DNA of 64,000 nt, from NCBI GenBank assembly GCA_014871385.1, contig CM026422.1:18193437-18257436 (forward strand), in the 5' to 3' direction. This DNA comes from Ceratodon purpureus (Eukaryota > Streptophyta > Bryopsida > Pseudoditrichales > Ditrichaceae). The notes below the pieces were generated by a model. That model saw only the letters and a program-made list of their open reading frames with translations, was not told the origin of the DNA and searched no databases. Made by a program: the position numbers and the translations under genes. How positions within the stretch are numbered: position 1 is the first letter of the stretch; the number at the start of each line of letters is the position of its first letter. Positions 24,034 through 35,300 of the stretch are shown here, one piece after another.

Positions 24034-24693
24034 TTACATGACCATGTTTGTTGATGCTCTACCATTTCCTGTGTTTTTTTCTACTTGGATTCTGCAGCCT
24101 TCAGCTTGCTTCAACTTCTTCTTCGATCCCTGATGCACATCAAGGTCATCTCCCCTATCTGCAATTGTACGCTTCACAGGTGCTTTCTTCGTGGCCATAC
24201 TCTGTGGCTGCGGTGGCTGCGGTGGCTCCGCACGGTAAGGCCTTCGTATATTATCATAACTGATACTATTGTCGAAAAGGGGCCTGCTCCACTTGTTCAC
24301 CAAATCTCTTGCGAGCTTCTGGTTTGCCGGTGTCTCGTGTGGTAGACGAGTGAGAGCCATCACGATTTTTCCGATCCCACTGCTTTTCAGCTGCTCCCGT
24401 CTTTGATTACTCGCCACATCAATGGGGAAATCTGCAAGAAGCGTCAACACGGTGGTCCGAACGTTTGTGTTCGGCAAGGAACCGTCGGGAAGGGGCACCA
24501 ACCAGTTGACGAAGGAAGACAAACCACCACAATCGAGAAACTTGATTTGCAAGGGATGCTTGTGAAGCACATTCCAAACCTCCGGCAACATTTTCAACTT
24601 TTCAATCGCAGGCTTCATGGCACGGTTCAAGTCTTCGTCCATCTTTGCAGCAACATTGAGCTTTTCTACGAAATTGTACATAAATATGGCCAT
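24034..24693 (-). CDS. IWS1/SPN1-like transcription elongation factor, short form
   Basis: A 219-codon uninterrupted frame. Residues ~1-150 match the conserved core of IWS1/SPN1 (TFIIS N-terminal-type helical bundle), with hallmark stretches AIEKLKMLPEVW, NWLVPLPDGSLPN, TLLADFPIDV, REQLKSSGIGKIVMALT and KLARDLVNKWSRPLF. IWS1 binds SPT6 with RNA polymerase II during elongation, in the nucleus. The tail (about 160-219) is basic with a KKAPVKR/KKKLK nuclear-localisation-like segment. Full plant IWS1 proteins are about twice as long, with a disordered acidic N-terminal half; that half is missing here and the ATG at 24,693 lies almost at the domain start. No intron is seen. It could be a retroposed or truncated paralogue, or the last exon of a longer gene. 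The upstream bases are AT-rich with a TA tract, so an upstream exon was not found. Confidence 0.75.
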   Translation of the reverse strand: MAIFMYNFVEKLNVAAKMDEDLNRAMKPAIEKLKMLPEVWNVLHKHPLQIKFLDCGGLSSFVNWLVPLPDGSLPNTNVRTTVLTLLADFPIDVASNQRREQLKSSGIGKIVMALTRLPHETPANQKLARDLVNKWSRPLFDNSISYDNIRRPYRAEPPQPPQPQSMATKKAPVKRTIADRGDDLDVHQGSKKKLKQAEGCRIQVEKNTGNGRASTNMVM

Positions 24694-25770
24694 TTTGATT
24701 TATATTATCTCTATGTAGTAAGTTATGTACTTTTGTTAGAATCATCTCATTCATATATATATATATACATATATACAACTGAAGTGATCAGGCACCGCAT
24801 GCCGTTCCCTTCTTATACTACCAGTCCAAAAGTAAAAGTCCAAAAGTAAAAGGAGTAACTGATTCATTGCTTCCTGTCCAAGTTTCATCCTGGTATTATA
24901 CAGCTGTTCATCTGGGTCATCATGCGGGTAGATGTTCATGTATCAGCCAAGAGGGAGGTATCACCCGGGTATTATCCGGCTGGTGGGGTATGAAGAGTGT
25001 TCGACGGGTATCAACTGAAGTGTGTCGAGCTCCGCTCCAACGTATCAATTGAACTTAGGAATGGACGACACCAAAGAATATATAAACATACAACTGCTTA
25101 TAGGATGGGGATTTTCAAGCATATCGATCAGGATTCAATTTACAACGATATTCAGTGCACACAAAGAATGTGACTCTTCACATCACAAGATGCAATGTCA
25201 AAGTATACAGCAATACTCCTCTCCAAATTTACGAAAGAACTGTAATTTATGCACACTTTCTTCGATCATTCCATCAATTCGATGGACAACAAATTTCTAA
25301 ACTATGCTCAACCTCCGGAGTCCATCGTTCCACCTCCAAGGCCTTGAGCAGCAAGGTAGCGAGCAATCTCCAGGACTATCCTACTTTGGCCCAGCATGAG
25401 CACATCCCTCTCGCTGTGACATGCAATACTAATATTGTACCCAGGCCCCGGAGCAGCACAATAAAGCTGGTAAGCTAGTCTTCGAATGGCCCCACGCGAA
25501 TCATTCACTCTCATGCGCAGCTCAAGGGTGGCCTGGGTACGAAGCCTTGTACTTTGTACTATGTGCATCAAGAGGTGACTCGTAGGTTTGGATAGCACAG
25601 GCAGTTTGACCTTGTAGACTGATTACAAATGTAGCATCGCCTAACTCGACAAACGGAGTCCTTGAGAGTTGGTCTCCACAAGAAGAAAATTATATTGAGC
25701 TGCTGAGAAGAAATGAACATCACTGCAACTGTATCAAAAAAACGGAATAATTGGTCATTGAAGGATCTAT
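24694..25770. other. Intergenic segment between two minus-strand genes
   Basis: Contains a TA tract at about 24,755-24,775, just upstream of the IWS1-like frame, and GGGTAT/ATCCGG words near 24,930-25,015. 25,300-25,770 is probably the 3' untranslated region of the multi-exon gene that ends at 25,771; frames there do not look translated. Confidence 0.4.
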
Positions 25771-28734
25771 TTACAACTTGAAAAATATCCCCATGCGTTC
25801 AAGATACAAGGTCCTCAGTCTTTGCAAGACGTTTACTGCTTCTTGGTTCATTCGTGTGTCGTTGGCCACCAGTTCTTGTTTCAGTTGCAAGGCCTCTTCA
25901 TACTGCAGAAGCATGCAAGCACTTCAAGCTCAGTTGAGAGAACGAAATACGACATAATTCCCATTTCACTAAAAAGAATAGAAGAAGATCATGGCGGGTG
26001 GCATCTGACCTGCTCTGTATCAACTGCAGATTTCAGAGCTGTTTTCAATCGTGACTGGTTTCCAACAATCAGATGCATGCTCTTCGACAGCTCAGCCAGC
26101 CATTCTACATCGCCATCTTGGTCGCGTGCTGCAGAATAAGTAATCTTAATAAGTAGAGTATGTAACAGATGAAATGTGACGGAAAAGTCTTCGAAGGAAA
26201 GCTATTCTGGTAACATTCATGGTTAAAGATAGGAATTAAACGGTGACGAGAACTCTTTATCAACTTCGATACAGGCAATAAAAGTAAGAGCTGCCAAGTA
26301 CATACTTACCTAGAGGATTTATAAGCATGCGGTCAATGAAGTCTCGGTTAGCCGAGAGCAATGTCTCTAGCTTAAGAAGGAATGGTTGGCGATACCGCAA
26401 AGCTACAGCAATGGCCTAGGACAAGCCTGACCTGGGTGAGTACTGATAAAAAATTGAATAACATTTTTGTGCAATCACAAAATGTGAAACCAGTAAACAA
26501 TGGATTGAAGTATGCAGACAAGATCGCATATCCAGACCTGCAACTGAATTGTATACAAAAGACTAAAGGCAATCAATTTGTTGTAGAAACGACCATCACC
26601 TGTGGAAATGTGGACGTAACCGTAGTTCTCACTCCCGTTTTCTCGTCCAAGACAAGAAAGTCACCACCTTTTCTTACATTGCTAAAGGAGCTTACATATA
26701 TTTTTTCCAAGTCGAGATCATTCAAGTTCCCTAGCTCCTCCAACGCTGTGTTCACAACCATTTGCATGAACTACAATAAGGAAATGCATGATAGTGAGGC
26801 ACATATTGATGATACAATGAAGATTCCACCAACCCTATCAACAGAAGAAATTCCACGTCAGACTTACCTTCGACCCTCTATGGAGTAAACATCATTCAAT
26901 CCTATTTTTCAAACAAGACCTGTCATGAAAAACAAACAAAATAAGACCTAGATATAGTCTCATACGGAGTACCGTGAGGAAGCCCTCCCTTCTCGACAGC
27001 GATCCTGATAGGTGAGGCAGCAAGAGCATTCAGGAAGAGCGGAAATTCCAAGTTCCGAGCAGAGGAGTGCCCTTTTGTGATAGGAACACATGTCAAACCA
27101 ATGATGCTGCCTGCAACAGAGTAATCTTATTAGTCCAACATGTGCCCATTATAACACCTCGAACTATTAGATCTGCAAACAAGCTGCACGCTAAGAGTGC
27201 TTCAATCGACTCTTGGAAAAAATCATCGAGCACAAAAATTACCCTGCTCACAAGGTGATTCCGACGAATGAAGACTGCATTGTCATAGACTACATCTTTC
27301 ACAAAAATACCCCCACTACAAACGACTCATGTACACCTCACTGATACAAATCATCGGAAATCAGGCAAGAATGGGAATGAAAATGAAAGAAAATATTAAA
27401 ATTGGGATGCTAGAAGCTGAACTAGTAACATTGAATCGAATCTCGCAAAATTCCACATAAAATTACGGTGGAGAACTTATTCTCGTTAGGGACCCAAAAT
27501 CAACTGCCCAAGTTTACCTGTTCCTAACATGAGCCTTAAATGAACATACATGACACCACTTCACTGCAGAAACCTGAGTTTTGATTTTTTGTTCCACTCC
27601 ATGAACGATGATAGTCTATTGCCCCTATTTACATTCAACAGTTCACAGGAAATTTGTGCAGATCACAAATATCATGATCCATTCCAATTTAAGTTCCTCC
27701 ACAATCTGATTCTACACCTCGTAACGTTTACCCTGAAACATACTGCACTGCTTATCCTCACGAAAACGGGTAGTCTCCCTTAATTGGTACTACAAAGTGC
27801 AAAAATGTAAGTGTCATACTACAGAGAACTACACGTCACAAGAAAGAACCGGACGATGCACATTGAATCCTGAGCAGAACATGACAAATCAAAAGCAATT
27901 CCTAGCAGCACTGCATCAAGGAAAGCCTCAAACGAAGAAACCAATCCCATACACCATCAACCAACCATTAACTCTCTCCAACACCTCACATCCTCAAAAC
28001 CTAAATCCATTGCAACAACTGCAAATTCCCATTGTTTAGCCCTAAGATAGAAACCCTCACAACCAACAGGCTCACATTTCCACATACATCTACCCAAAGG
28101 CATTCATGTCACTGGCTCTGAAATGTGGGTCTCTACATAAGCTCTAGATAAGCATTGCAAATGGGAGCCTGGGCCACTTCCACCTTCGAAAAAACAACTT
28201 GAAATCCAACAACCTCATCATAATAATAATATTACAATCAGAACGAACACCAGAACTCTCACCATTGTCCACATTGTGCATGGACGACGCCATGACGTGC
28301 AAAAACCTGCTCCCATCCCCCGCAACCTCAACGCACGACTCCAACCCCGAATTCACATCCTCCACGTCCACTCCAGCTCGAATCAATCCCCCGCCAGCTC
28401 CACTCCCAGCTGCACTGGCACGTCGCACGCCCCATGTCCACCTGCTTACAGGAGTACAACATCTCCTAGAAGAAGACAAGCACTTACTGAGACTCGAAAC
28501 TCCAGTTTGGAACCTGAAGAGAGCAGCGGCGGCATGACGTGCATGGCGTCGAGGAGAGTGGTGGCGATGCACGTGAAGCACTGGAGCGACGGAGGCTGCC
28601 CGAAGTGCCTCCATCGACATTGCCATTGCCATCGCCGCCGCTGCTGCTGCTGCTGCAAATTTCAAGTGGATAACTTGACTGCACAGTTTCAGCTTCACTT
28701 TGCCACATCCCAGAACCGTCACTGTACCCATCAT
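25771..28734 (-). CDS. Putative plastid-targeted protein of unknown function, multi-exon
   Basis: Provisional exons (minus): 28734-28263, 27295-27158, 27110-26973, 26875-26868, 26770-26600, 26415-26311, 26128-26010, 25902-25771. The N-terminus has an eight-alanine run, then MAMAMSMEALRAASVAP, rich in Ala/Ser/Arg/His and poor in acids, like a chloroplast transit peptide. Either the ATGs at 28,734/28,731 or the one at 28,632 could start it. Later exons read LFLNALAASPIRIAVEKGG, TALEELGNLNDLDLEKIYV, AIAVALRYRQPFLLKLE and DVEWLAELSKSMHLIVGNQ. The final exon has YEEALQLKQELV, resembling a UvrB/C-type (UVR) helical motif, and ends RMGIFFKL. I do not recognise the family. The sixth exon needs 106 bases to keep frame but I count 105 (see findings). 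Confidence 0.5.
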
Positions 28735-29892
28735 CGGCAAAATCTATGAATTTCTTAGATTTTTTGTGGTCCAAGGGCGAATGTTTGGTTTTGAACAAGG
28801 AGATGTGTGTGTGAGTAATGATTTTTCTTCAAGATGTTTTTGTTGAAATGTGATTCAAATCAAACACCGTAACAGTAGAGCAGGTTTGCCACCTGGCGCA
28901 CTAATATTTATTTATTTTAGAAAAAAAATAAAAATTACCTTTCAAAAATTGTTTTTTTCTTCTTCTTTTTTAAATTTTGTTTATAAATATTTTCAATTTT
29001 TAGTGAAAAATCACTGAAATTGAACCCTAATGAATTTGAAATAACAAAATTTACAAAAAAATAAATTATTTTATTATCATTTTTTTGTCTTCATAATTTT
29101 CTAATTTTTATTTCTTTATATTTTTAGAATTACTTTATGGGGAACATTTTTGTATTAAAATCATGCAGTATTTGTGGATTAAGAAAGTGAGATCATAGAT
29201 GATATTTTGGATAAGAAGATTGAAATTTTATATACTTTTGGTCATTCGTCATTTATTACTATATTCAAGTTATTTGAGAATTTGATTTTCTTGTGGTTTA
29301 AGTAACTTACTTATTTAACATAAATTCGTTATTTGATTGTGTATTTTGCTAAAACAATGTACTATTGGCTTGATTGAATCACATATTTTAATATGAATAA
29401 TCTTCTTGATTGCATGTTTAGATGTTGGAAAGTGAATAAAAAATATTGGAAAGATTTATTCGTAAAGCCACTTTGTAGTTACAATAAAATGCTATTAATT
29501 TGTATAGTAAAATATTTTTTTCAGTATGATTTGTGAAACCTCTATGATTTGCTACTTAAGATCATTATTCTAAAATTGTTTTCCATTTGTCCCTCTTATG
29601 ATTGTTTTTTCTAAGGCATGTTTGTTTGTCAATGGCATGACTATTTACATTGGAATCTACAAAAATCTTGAAATGCCTACAAATTGTTGGAATTGTCTCT
29701 TTTATCTTTTTATGTCTCAATTTGCTTCACTTCCTTCTTTCTCCTTCCAAATGAATCTTCTTTCTGGGCACTTTGCTTTTGATGGTTGTATCGTCACCAT
29801 TGTCCATGATTTTTGGCATTGTCTACTTCAAAGGCATGGCAATCAATTTATTGCTCACTTGTAGTCAAAGGCGACATTGCCTCTATATAGTA
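28735..29892. other. Upstream region of the plastid-protein gene and AT-rich spacer
   Basis: No gene. 28,900-29,600 is very AT-rich. Probable promoter and 5' leader of the minus-strand gene lie in the first few hundred bases, but no element could be pinned down. Confidence 0.45.
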
Positions 29893-30071
29893 CTCCCTCC
29901 GTCTCACTAAAAGACCATTGTTTGCTAATAATATCAGATTTAAGGGCAGTTCTAAATTTAGAAACAAATTGACCAAATTTAGAAATAATTTGTCCAAATT
30001 TAGAAACCCCTCTCTTATTTTTAGGATTTCTTTTTTTACCAAACCAAGGTCTTTTAGTGAGAAGGAGGGAG
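29893..30071. mobile_element. Stowaway-type MITE (Tc1/mariner)
   Basis: 179 bp, bounded by TA dinucleotides (29,891-29,892; 30,072-30,073). The termini CTCCCTCCGTCTCACTAAAA and CTCCCTCCTTCTCACTAAAA (read inward) are inverted and continue to GACC, 23 of 24 matching. CTCCCTCCGT is the classical Stowaway terminus. The interior has three AAATTTAGAAA copies. Non-coding. Confidence 0.9.
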
Positions 30072-30073
30072 TA

Positions 30074-31433
30074 GTTGAATGCAACTTAGAGCAAGTCAGA
30101 ACTACAAGGTAATTTAGTAGTGGACGTTGTGCTTCTAATTATCAATACTCTCAAAGTTTAGAGGTTATTGATGTTCTCTCAAGGTGAGCATGAAGAGTTC
30201 CTCAAGGCAAGATTGCAATTTAGATTTGTTAATGGCCTTTCATTCGATGTTGTATTTTTTGTTCGTAGGTCAAAATTTATCAGCTCGTCAATGGTGCTAT
30301 CAATTGATTTCTTCCACATCTTTTAGAAACAATCTCAATGTTTATCATTCTCCATCATTACCTTAATTTCCAACTCTTGTCATTTCCTCCTCTCCTATGA
30401 TGTCTTTTCTATTGTGCTTTCATATGTAAAGTTTTTTATATTTAAGATTTTCAAATTTAAATTGAGAACTACTGTGTTGCACACATTTCACCAATTCAAG
30501 TAGAAACCATCACTTCTATAAAATACTTATTTGTAGATTCATCCTTTTTACTATCCAAGGTTTTAAAGCTCATTTCATCATAATGTCAAAAGAATATTTT
30601 AATCGTAGATGTGAAATGCGGGAAATACAAGTAGGTGAAATTTTGTCATCTTGGAATAGAATATGCGTCAAAAATAATCTAAAGGCAACTAATATGAAGG
30701 AAAATGTCAAATATAAGGAAATTTTTTGAATTAAAAAACCCATGAATACACAAACAACTCTATTATAGATATAGAGTTGTTTTTAAATTCACATGTTTTC
30801 TTATCCAATACTATGTCAGATGAGGTTTCACCTTCATCCTCACTTCAATCATATTTATAATATAAAAATATGGATCAATACCATAAATTTCATTTATTTA
30901 ATTGAAGTATGTATTTTTAGCCCAAACATCTATAATTATTAGCCAAATTTTTTATGCAAATAGAAAGATTTTACAAAGAATTATAGTGGACTCTTCATCC
31001 ATCATAATAGTACTTAATATCCATATTTTTGAAGGACTTTGATATATCTACAAAGGTAAGTAGGTTTTCATCAAGTCCTTGAAGTTTTTTTTCTTTTGAT
31101 TTTTGATCAAGATGGGACCTTCAATAGCTAAAAGTATATAGAAACCATCACTCTTAAATGAATTAAATTCAACAAATAAGATCCACAAACAAATATTTGA
31201 GGCATTCAATAATATTATTATGAAATTTTATTTTTAGCTAGTAAAAACACATTCTATCCAAGAGCTTTAAAATGAACTTGTTGGAATCTCCTTGAAATCT
31301 CCTATGAGATAAAATTATTTCATTTGTGTCAAAAAAATAAAAATCCTTTCAATAATTCTAACAATAGTTACTAAATCCATTATGTATCCATTATTAAAGG
31401 TCCAACCTTACACTGGATCCCAGGTCCTCAGCA
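30074..31433. other. AT-rich intergenic DNA
   Basis: No gene or element recognised. Confidence 0.5.
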
Positions 31434-31448
31434 CCATGCATTGTGTAT

Positions 31449-31498
31449 TTATTTTATTTTATTTTATTTTTGACACAAACCGCAAGGTTTCCCTGAGG
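31449..31498 (-). mobile_element. Tail-only retro-insertion (50 bp)
   Basis: A 15-bp direct repeat, CCATGCATTGTGTAT, at 31,434-31,448 and 31,499-31,513 brackets 50 bp that read on the minus strand as a 28-base unique piece (CCTCAGGGAAACCTTGCGGT...) followed by a (TAAAA)n tail. This is the signature of an extremely 5'-truncated non-LTR insertion. The tail type differs from the homopolymer-A tail of the L1 at 52.6 kb, so another LINE or SINE family is likely. Confidence 0.75.
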
Positions 31499-31513
31499 CC
31501 ATGCATTGTGTAT

Positions 31514-34500
31514 GATTGACAAGAATACACGAACATCAATATAGCAGAGAGGCCAAAATACACCTGCGTCCTGCTGCCAACTTCATCACTGCATTCTCAG
31601 TGGCAAGTGCACAACCAGATAACTATCTTACTGTGAAATCCCAATTGTGTATTATTCAATTAAATACTCAGGTACTTCTTATCATATTCCAAATGCATGG
31701 TGCAAATCTCGGGCTTTGATGAGGTTTTTTGCATGTGGTCTACAAAATATTCCTTGCCAGAGCACAGGTGACTGGGAACTTACTGTATGCTGGAATGTTT
31801 ATGAATAAGCACGATTATATCTGCACAACATGCCTATCAATATGGTTGGCTAAGTTCTTGTTGATAAGTTAGAGGGCTCATGACTCATTGCACACACACA
31901 TTCACACTTGAGATGCTGCCAACTTATCAAGTTATCAACTCTTCACTCGGGTCCTTCTCCGGGTAGCTGTGAAAGATCAAGCTGTGGTTGCTGTTTCAAA
32001 TGTACAGTAGCTTGTTGTGCAACTGTGAACACTTTCATATAGATTACCCTACTTTGGAATCTCAAATGTTTGTACTCGGATGTGGTTGCAAACCTGGAGT
32101 TCTTTGAGTGTTGTATTAAAACCTGGAAAAATGTGTAAGCAAAGTGCCAAGAAATTCCAAGTGGATGAGGATGGGAGTAAAACAAGTGAAAGTACTGTAA
32201 TGTAAAGTGTACGTATCTAGTCAACTGCTTTTTAATCAGATGTAAAGTTGGAAGCAGTTTCAATCCTCTACGGAAGCAGACACTGCCAGCTATTGTGATG
32301 CACAGTGTGCTCAAATGAGATGGCCCACTATTTCACAACATTGAAAACAAGGTGTTTGATGATGAACAGGCAACCTTGCCCTTTGTTAATCTTCAAGGCC
32401 ACCCTCCTGCATGTTCCATAGAAGTTGGTGGTTACCAACTTACCGCCATTGTGCAGTCTAGTACAATCTACTCTATGATACACTCTAGGTTCTAACACTT
32501 CCTAAATTAAAATTGTGATAGATTATTCACAACTTGTTCAAACCGGGTACACATATCAATCTTGTATCTCCAAAATGTTGTTTCAAAAAACTAAAGAACA
32601 ACACCGTAGGACTAATATTGAAGAAAATTTCAGGTTCTAAATCTAATAAGTTCAAGAAGTCAATATCTTCTTCTTAAGTCAAAAATTGAAACTTTAGAGT
32701 AAAACATGCATCTTGTAGCCCTTGTTTATTGGTTTCCAAAAAACCTAAGACCAATATCATTTGATTGATACTAAGAGAAATATGAGCTTTTGAAAAAAAA
32801 GTGTTATATTGATCACAACTTGCTCAAAACTTTCTCAAATTTTGCTTGTAATGTATGCATCTTGTACTCCTCAACAAGATTTTTCTCAATGAACCCAAGA
32901 TCAAATACTAATTCTAAATATTGACAAAGACATGGACAAATAAAGTTGCTTGTTGTAAATTTAGGAGTTTACTTTGAAAGGAAAACTCACATGAATTTGC
33001 TTGTAAGGGCTCCTTTGGTTGTCTTAAATACAAAATCCTTAGGTTTAAACTTTTAGCCATCAATTTTCAAGATTCAATTCAACTGTTGTTTAAAGATCTA
33101 AGATTTTTGACCTCATCCTTTGTCTTTCTTGAGATATATTACAATCCTAAAATCTTGACAACGACCTCTCAAAATTAGAGCATACATTTGTCTTTTCAAA
33201 TTTAATGATGCAAATCAAATTAAGTTTTATCTTTAGTATATAAATACTACGATAAAGTATCTCTATTTGTGGCTAAATGACCTAATATTGCATACAAAAG
33301 ACTTAGGGCCGATCTACACCAAAAATCATTGGATTGAAGTAAGAAAATTAAAAGTTTTTATAGGTAAATAGTCTTAGTATTTATCTTTTGGGCTTGCACC
33401 AAGAAAAAATTGGATTCGAGCCCATGATTTTTATGTATGACAAATTTAGTTAAAATCCTATGTAACAAAAGTAGATAACGTTTTCATTTGGCTCCAATCT
33501 ATGGAAAATGGAAACCTCACAAAGTTTTTTATTTTTGGAATCTAATAAGAAATATTGGTTGTAGAATTTTTGGAATCTAAACGATAAAAATTTGAAATAA
33601 AATAAAATAATATTGATGCCAAAAAACTTGCAATTGGATTTTATGATGATTGATTTTTTGGACTTTAATGTTTTTATTTTTATCATTGCTTTATTATAAG
33701 GGATGGCCCTTCTTTTTGGATTTATATAAAAACATTGAATTACATCTTCCACATAACTATCTTGATTAAGGATGGCTCATTGTTTACAATGCTTATGCAT
33801 TAATAAGGTATCACTTGTGTCTCTACATTGAAGTCTAAATTTTTGGTGCAAAAGCCCTTTATTAGTGTAAAAGAAAAATGAAAAATGAAATCATTTTCAA
33901 AAATTTAATCATCACTTCTATAGAAAGGTTGTTTGCAAGTTCATTTTTTTTTTAATCTACGTCATAGACATCATCTTCTTATTCATTAATTTAGTTATTA
34001 TTTTAAACTTTGGTCTCCAAATTTATTTATCATAAGTGAACAAAACCTTGTCAATTTTAATTTTATGTAATTCCAATGGTTCAACATTTCGAATATAATT
34101 GGATTAAAGAAGAATTAAAAATATTAATTAAGAATCAGCCTTCCTCAAAACCCTTATTTGAATTGGTTTTTCTTGGACAAGGTTCTTGGTTCAAACGACG
34201 GTTGCCTCTCCCCTGTGGGTGTTTGTGAAAATATAATTGAAAGCATGTTTGTTAACTATAGCAATTTCTATGGTTATGTCATACCTCTCACATTGCATAG
34301 GAGAAATTATACAATATATTGAATTGAAAGTAACTTTACATAATAATAAAGCCGAGTAGCCCATTTTTATTTGAAATTCTAATTATATAATTCATCTACG
34401 CCTCTCTTTGCTCTCTTTCAACTTCTCGTTATTCTCTTACAACCTCTCCTTGCTCTGGGAGTGGGAGTCAAACAACATTGACCTAGACATGAAGTAATTT

Positions 34501-34719
34501 CTATACGAGCATGGGCATAGGTTCCATTACTCGCGATTTAAATCAGGTGTTTACGTTTACAAAGCAAAGGTAACTCTTATTCATTTGAAGCCCTGATTTT
34601 CTAAAGCTTCTCCACCTCGCATTACTCTCTCTCTTAAACCGGTAGTCCCGACATCAATGCCGAGGTTACCTCCTTCTTTCCAAATTCGAAGTCAAAAAAT
34701 CTTGACTATTGCTGTGATT
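31514..34719. other. AT-rich intergenic DNA
   Basis: No gene supported. A 123-codon minus-strand frame at 31.9-32.3 kb has no recognisable motif. 32.5-33.5 kb has a texture like the TTAA elements but no TTAA-CCCC end. Confidence 0.45.
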
Positions 34720-35300
34720 TGTTCAGCGCTCCAAGAGAGGTGGAGAGACCACATAGGATTAGGGTTCCAAATGGTGCAGAGTTTGTCCCCGCTTTATATA
34801 TCCGGACTCCCGGTTTAACACATGAGAGTCAAGCTACTTTGACCCACTTCAAAGAGCAACTCCACCTCCTCCAGGGCCATTGGGTTCGGAACTACCTGTC
34901 CAACTTAGAGAGTGTGTGTGCCACAAGTGCCTCCCTCTGCTCACCTCTCTACTCACCGCCTGCAGTAACTTAGGGCACTTCCATGTGAGGTGAAGAACCC
35001 GGCGGCAAAGACAGAGCATGGAAACTCCCCCTTCCACTATTTGCTTGAGAGTACCTTACTTTCCACCAGTGAACAGAAGTCCCACACCATTCAAGTTGGA
35101 TGGCTCTCGGGATCCCAGTTGGGCCTCCGAGTTGGATGGCTCCGCACAAGGCCTAGCCTCACTGCAGGTTTTGCTCCTGCATGGAAACTCCACTCACCAC
35201 CTCCAGCGGCACTCCTACTCGGTACCTGTTCATTCATGAGTTTCCCAGTGGGTCACAAGTTACAACTTCTGAAGATCATCATTCATCTGGCTGCACTCTG
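34720..35300 (-). pseudogene. Probable LINE zf-RVT remnant
   Basis: On the minus strand, 35,037-34,849 reads CLCRRVLHLTWKCPKLLQAV, reminiscent of the zinc-binding C-terminal segment of plant L1 ORF2 (CxxC...HLxWxCP). No frame stays open over the full stretch, so it would be a decayed copy. The composition is richer in GC than the flanks. The call is tentative. Confidence 0.35.

Noticed and set aside
31943-32314. 123-codon minus-strand frame
   Set aside because: No motif, unusual composition for a plant protein, and no neighbouring exon-like sequence.
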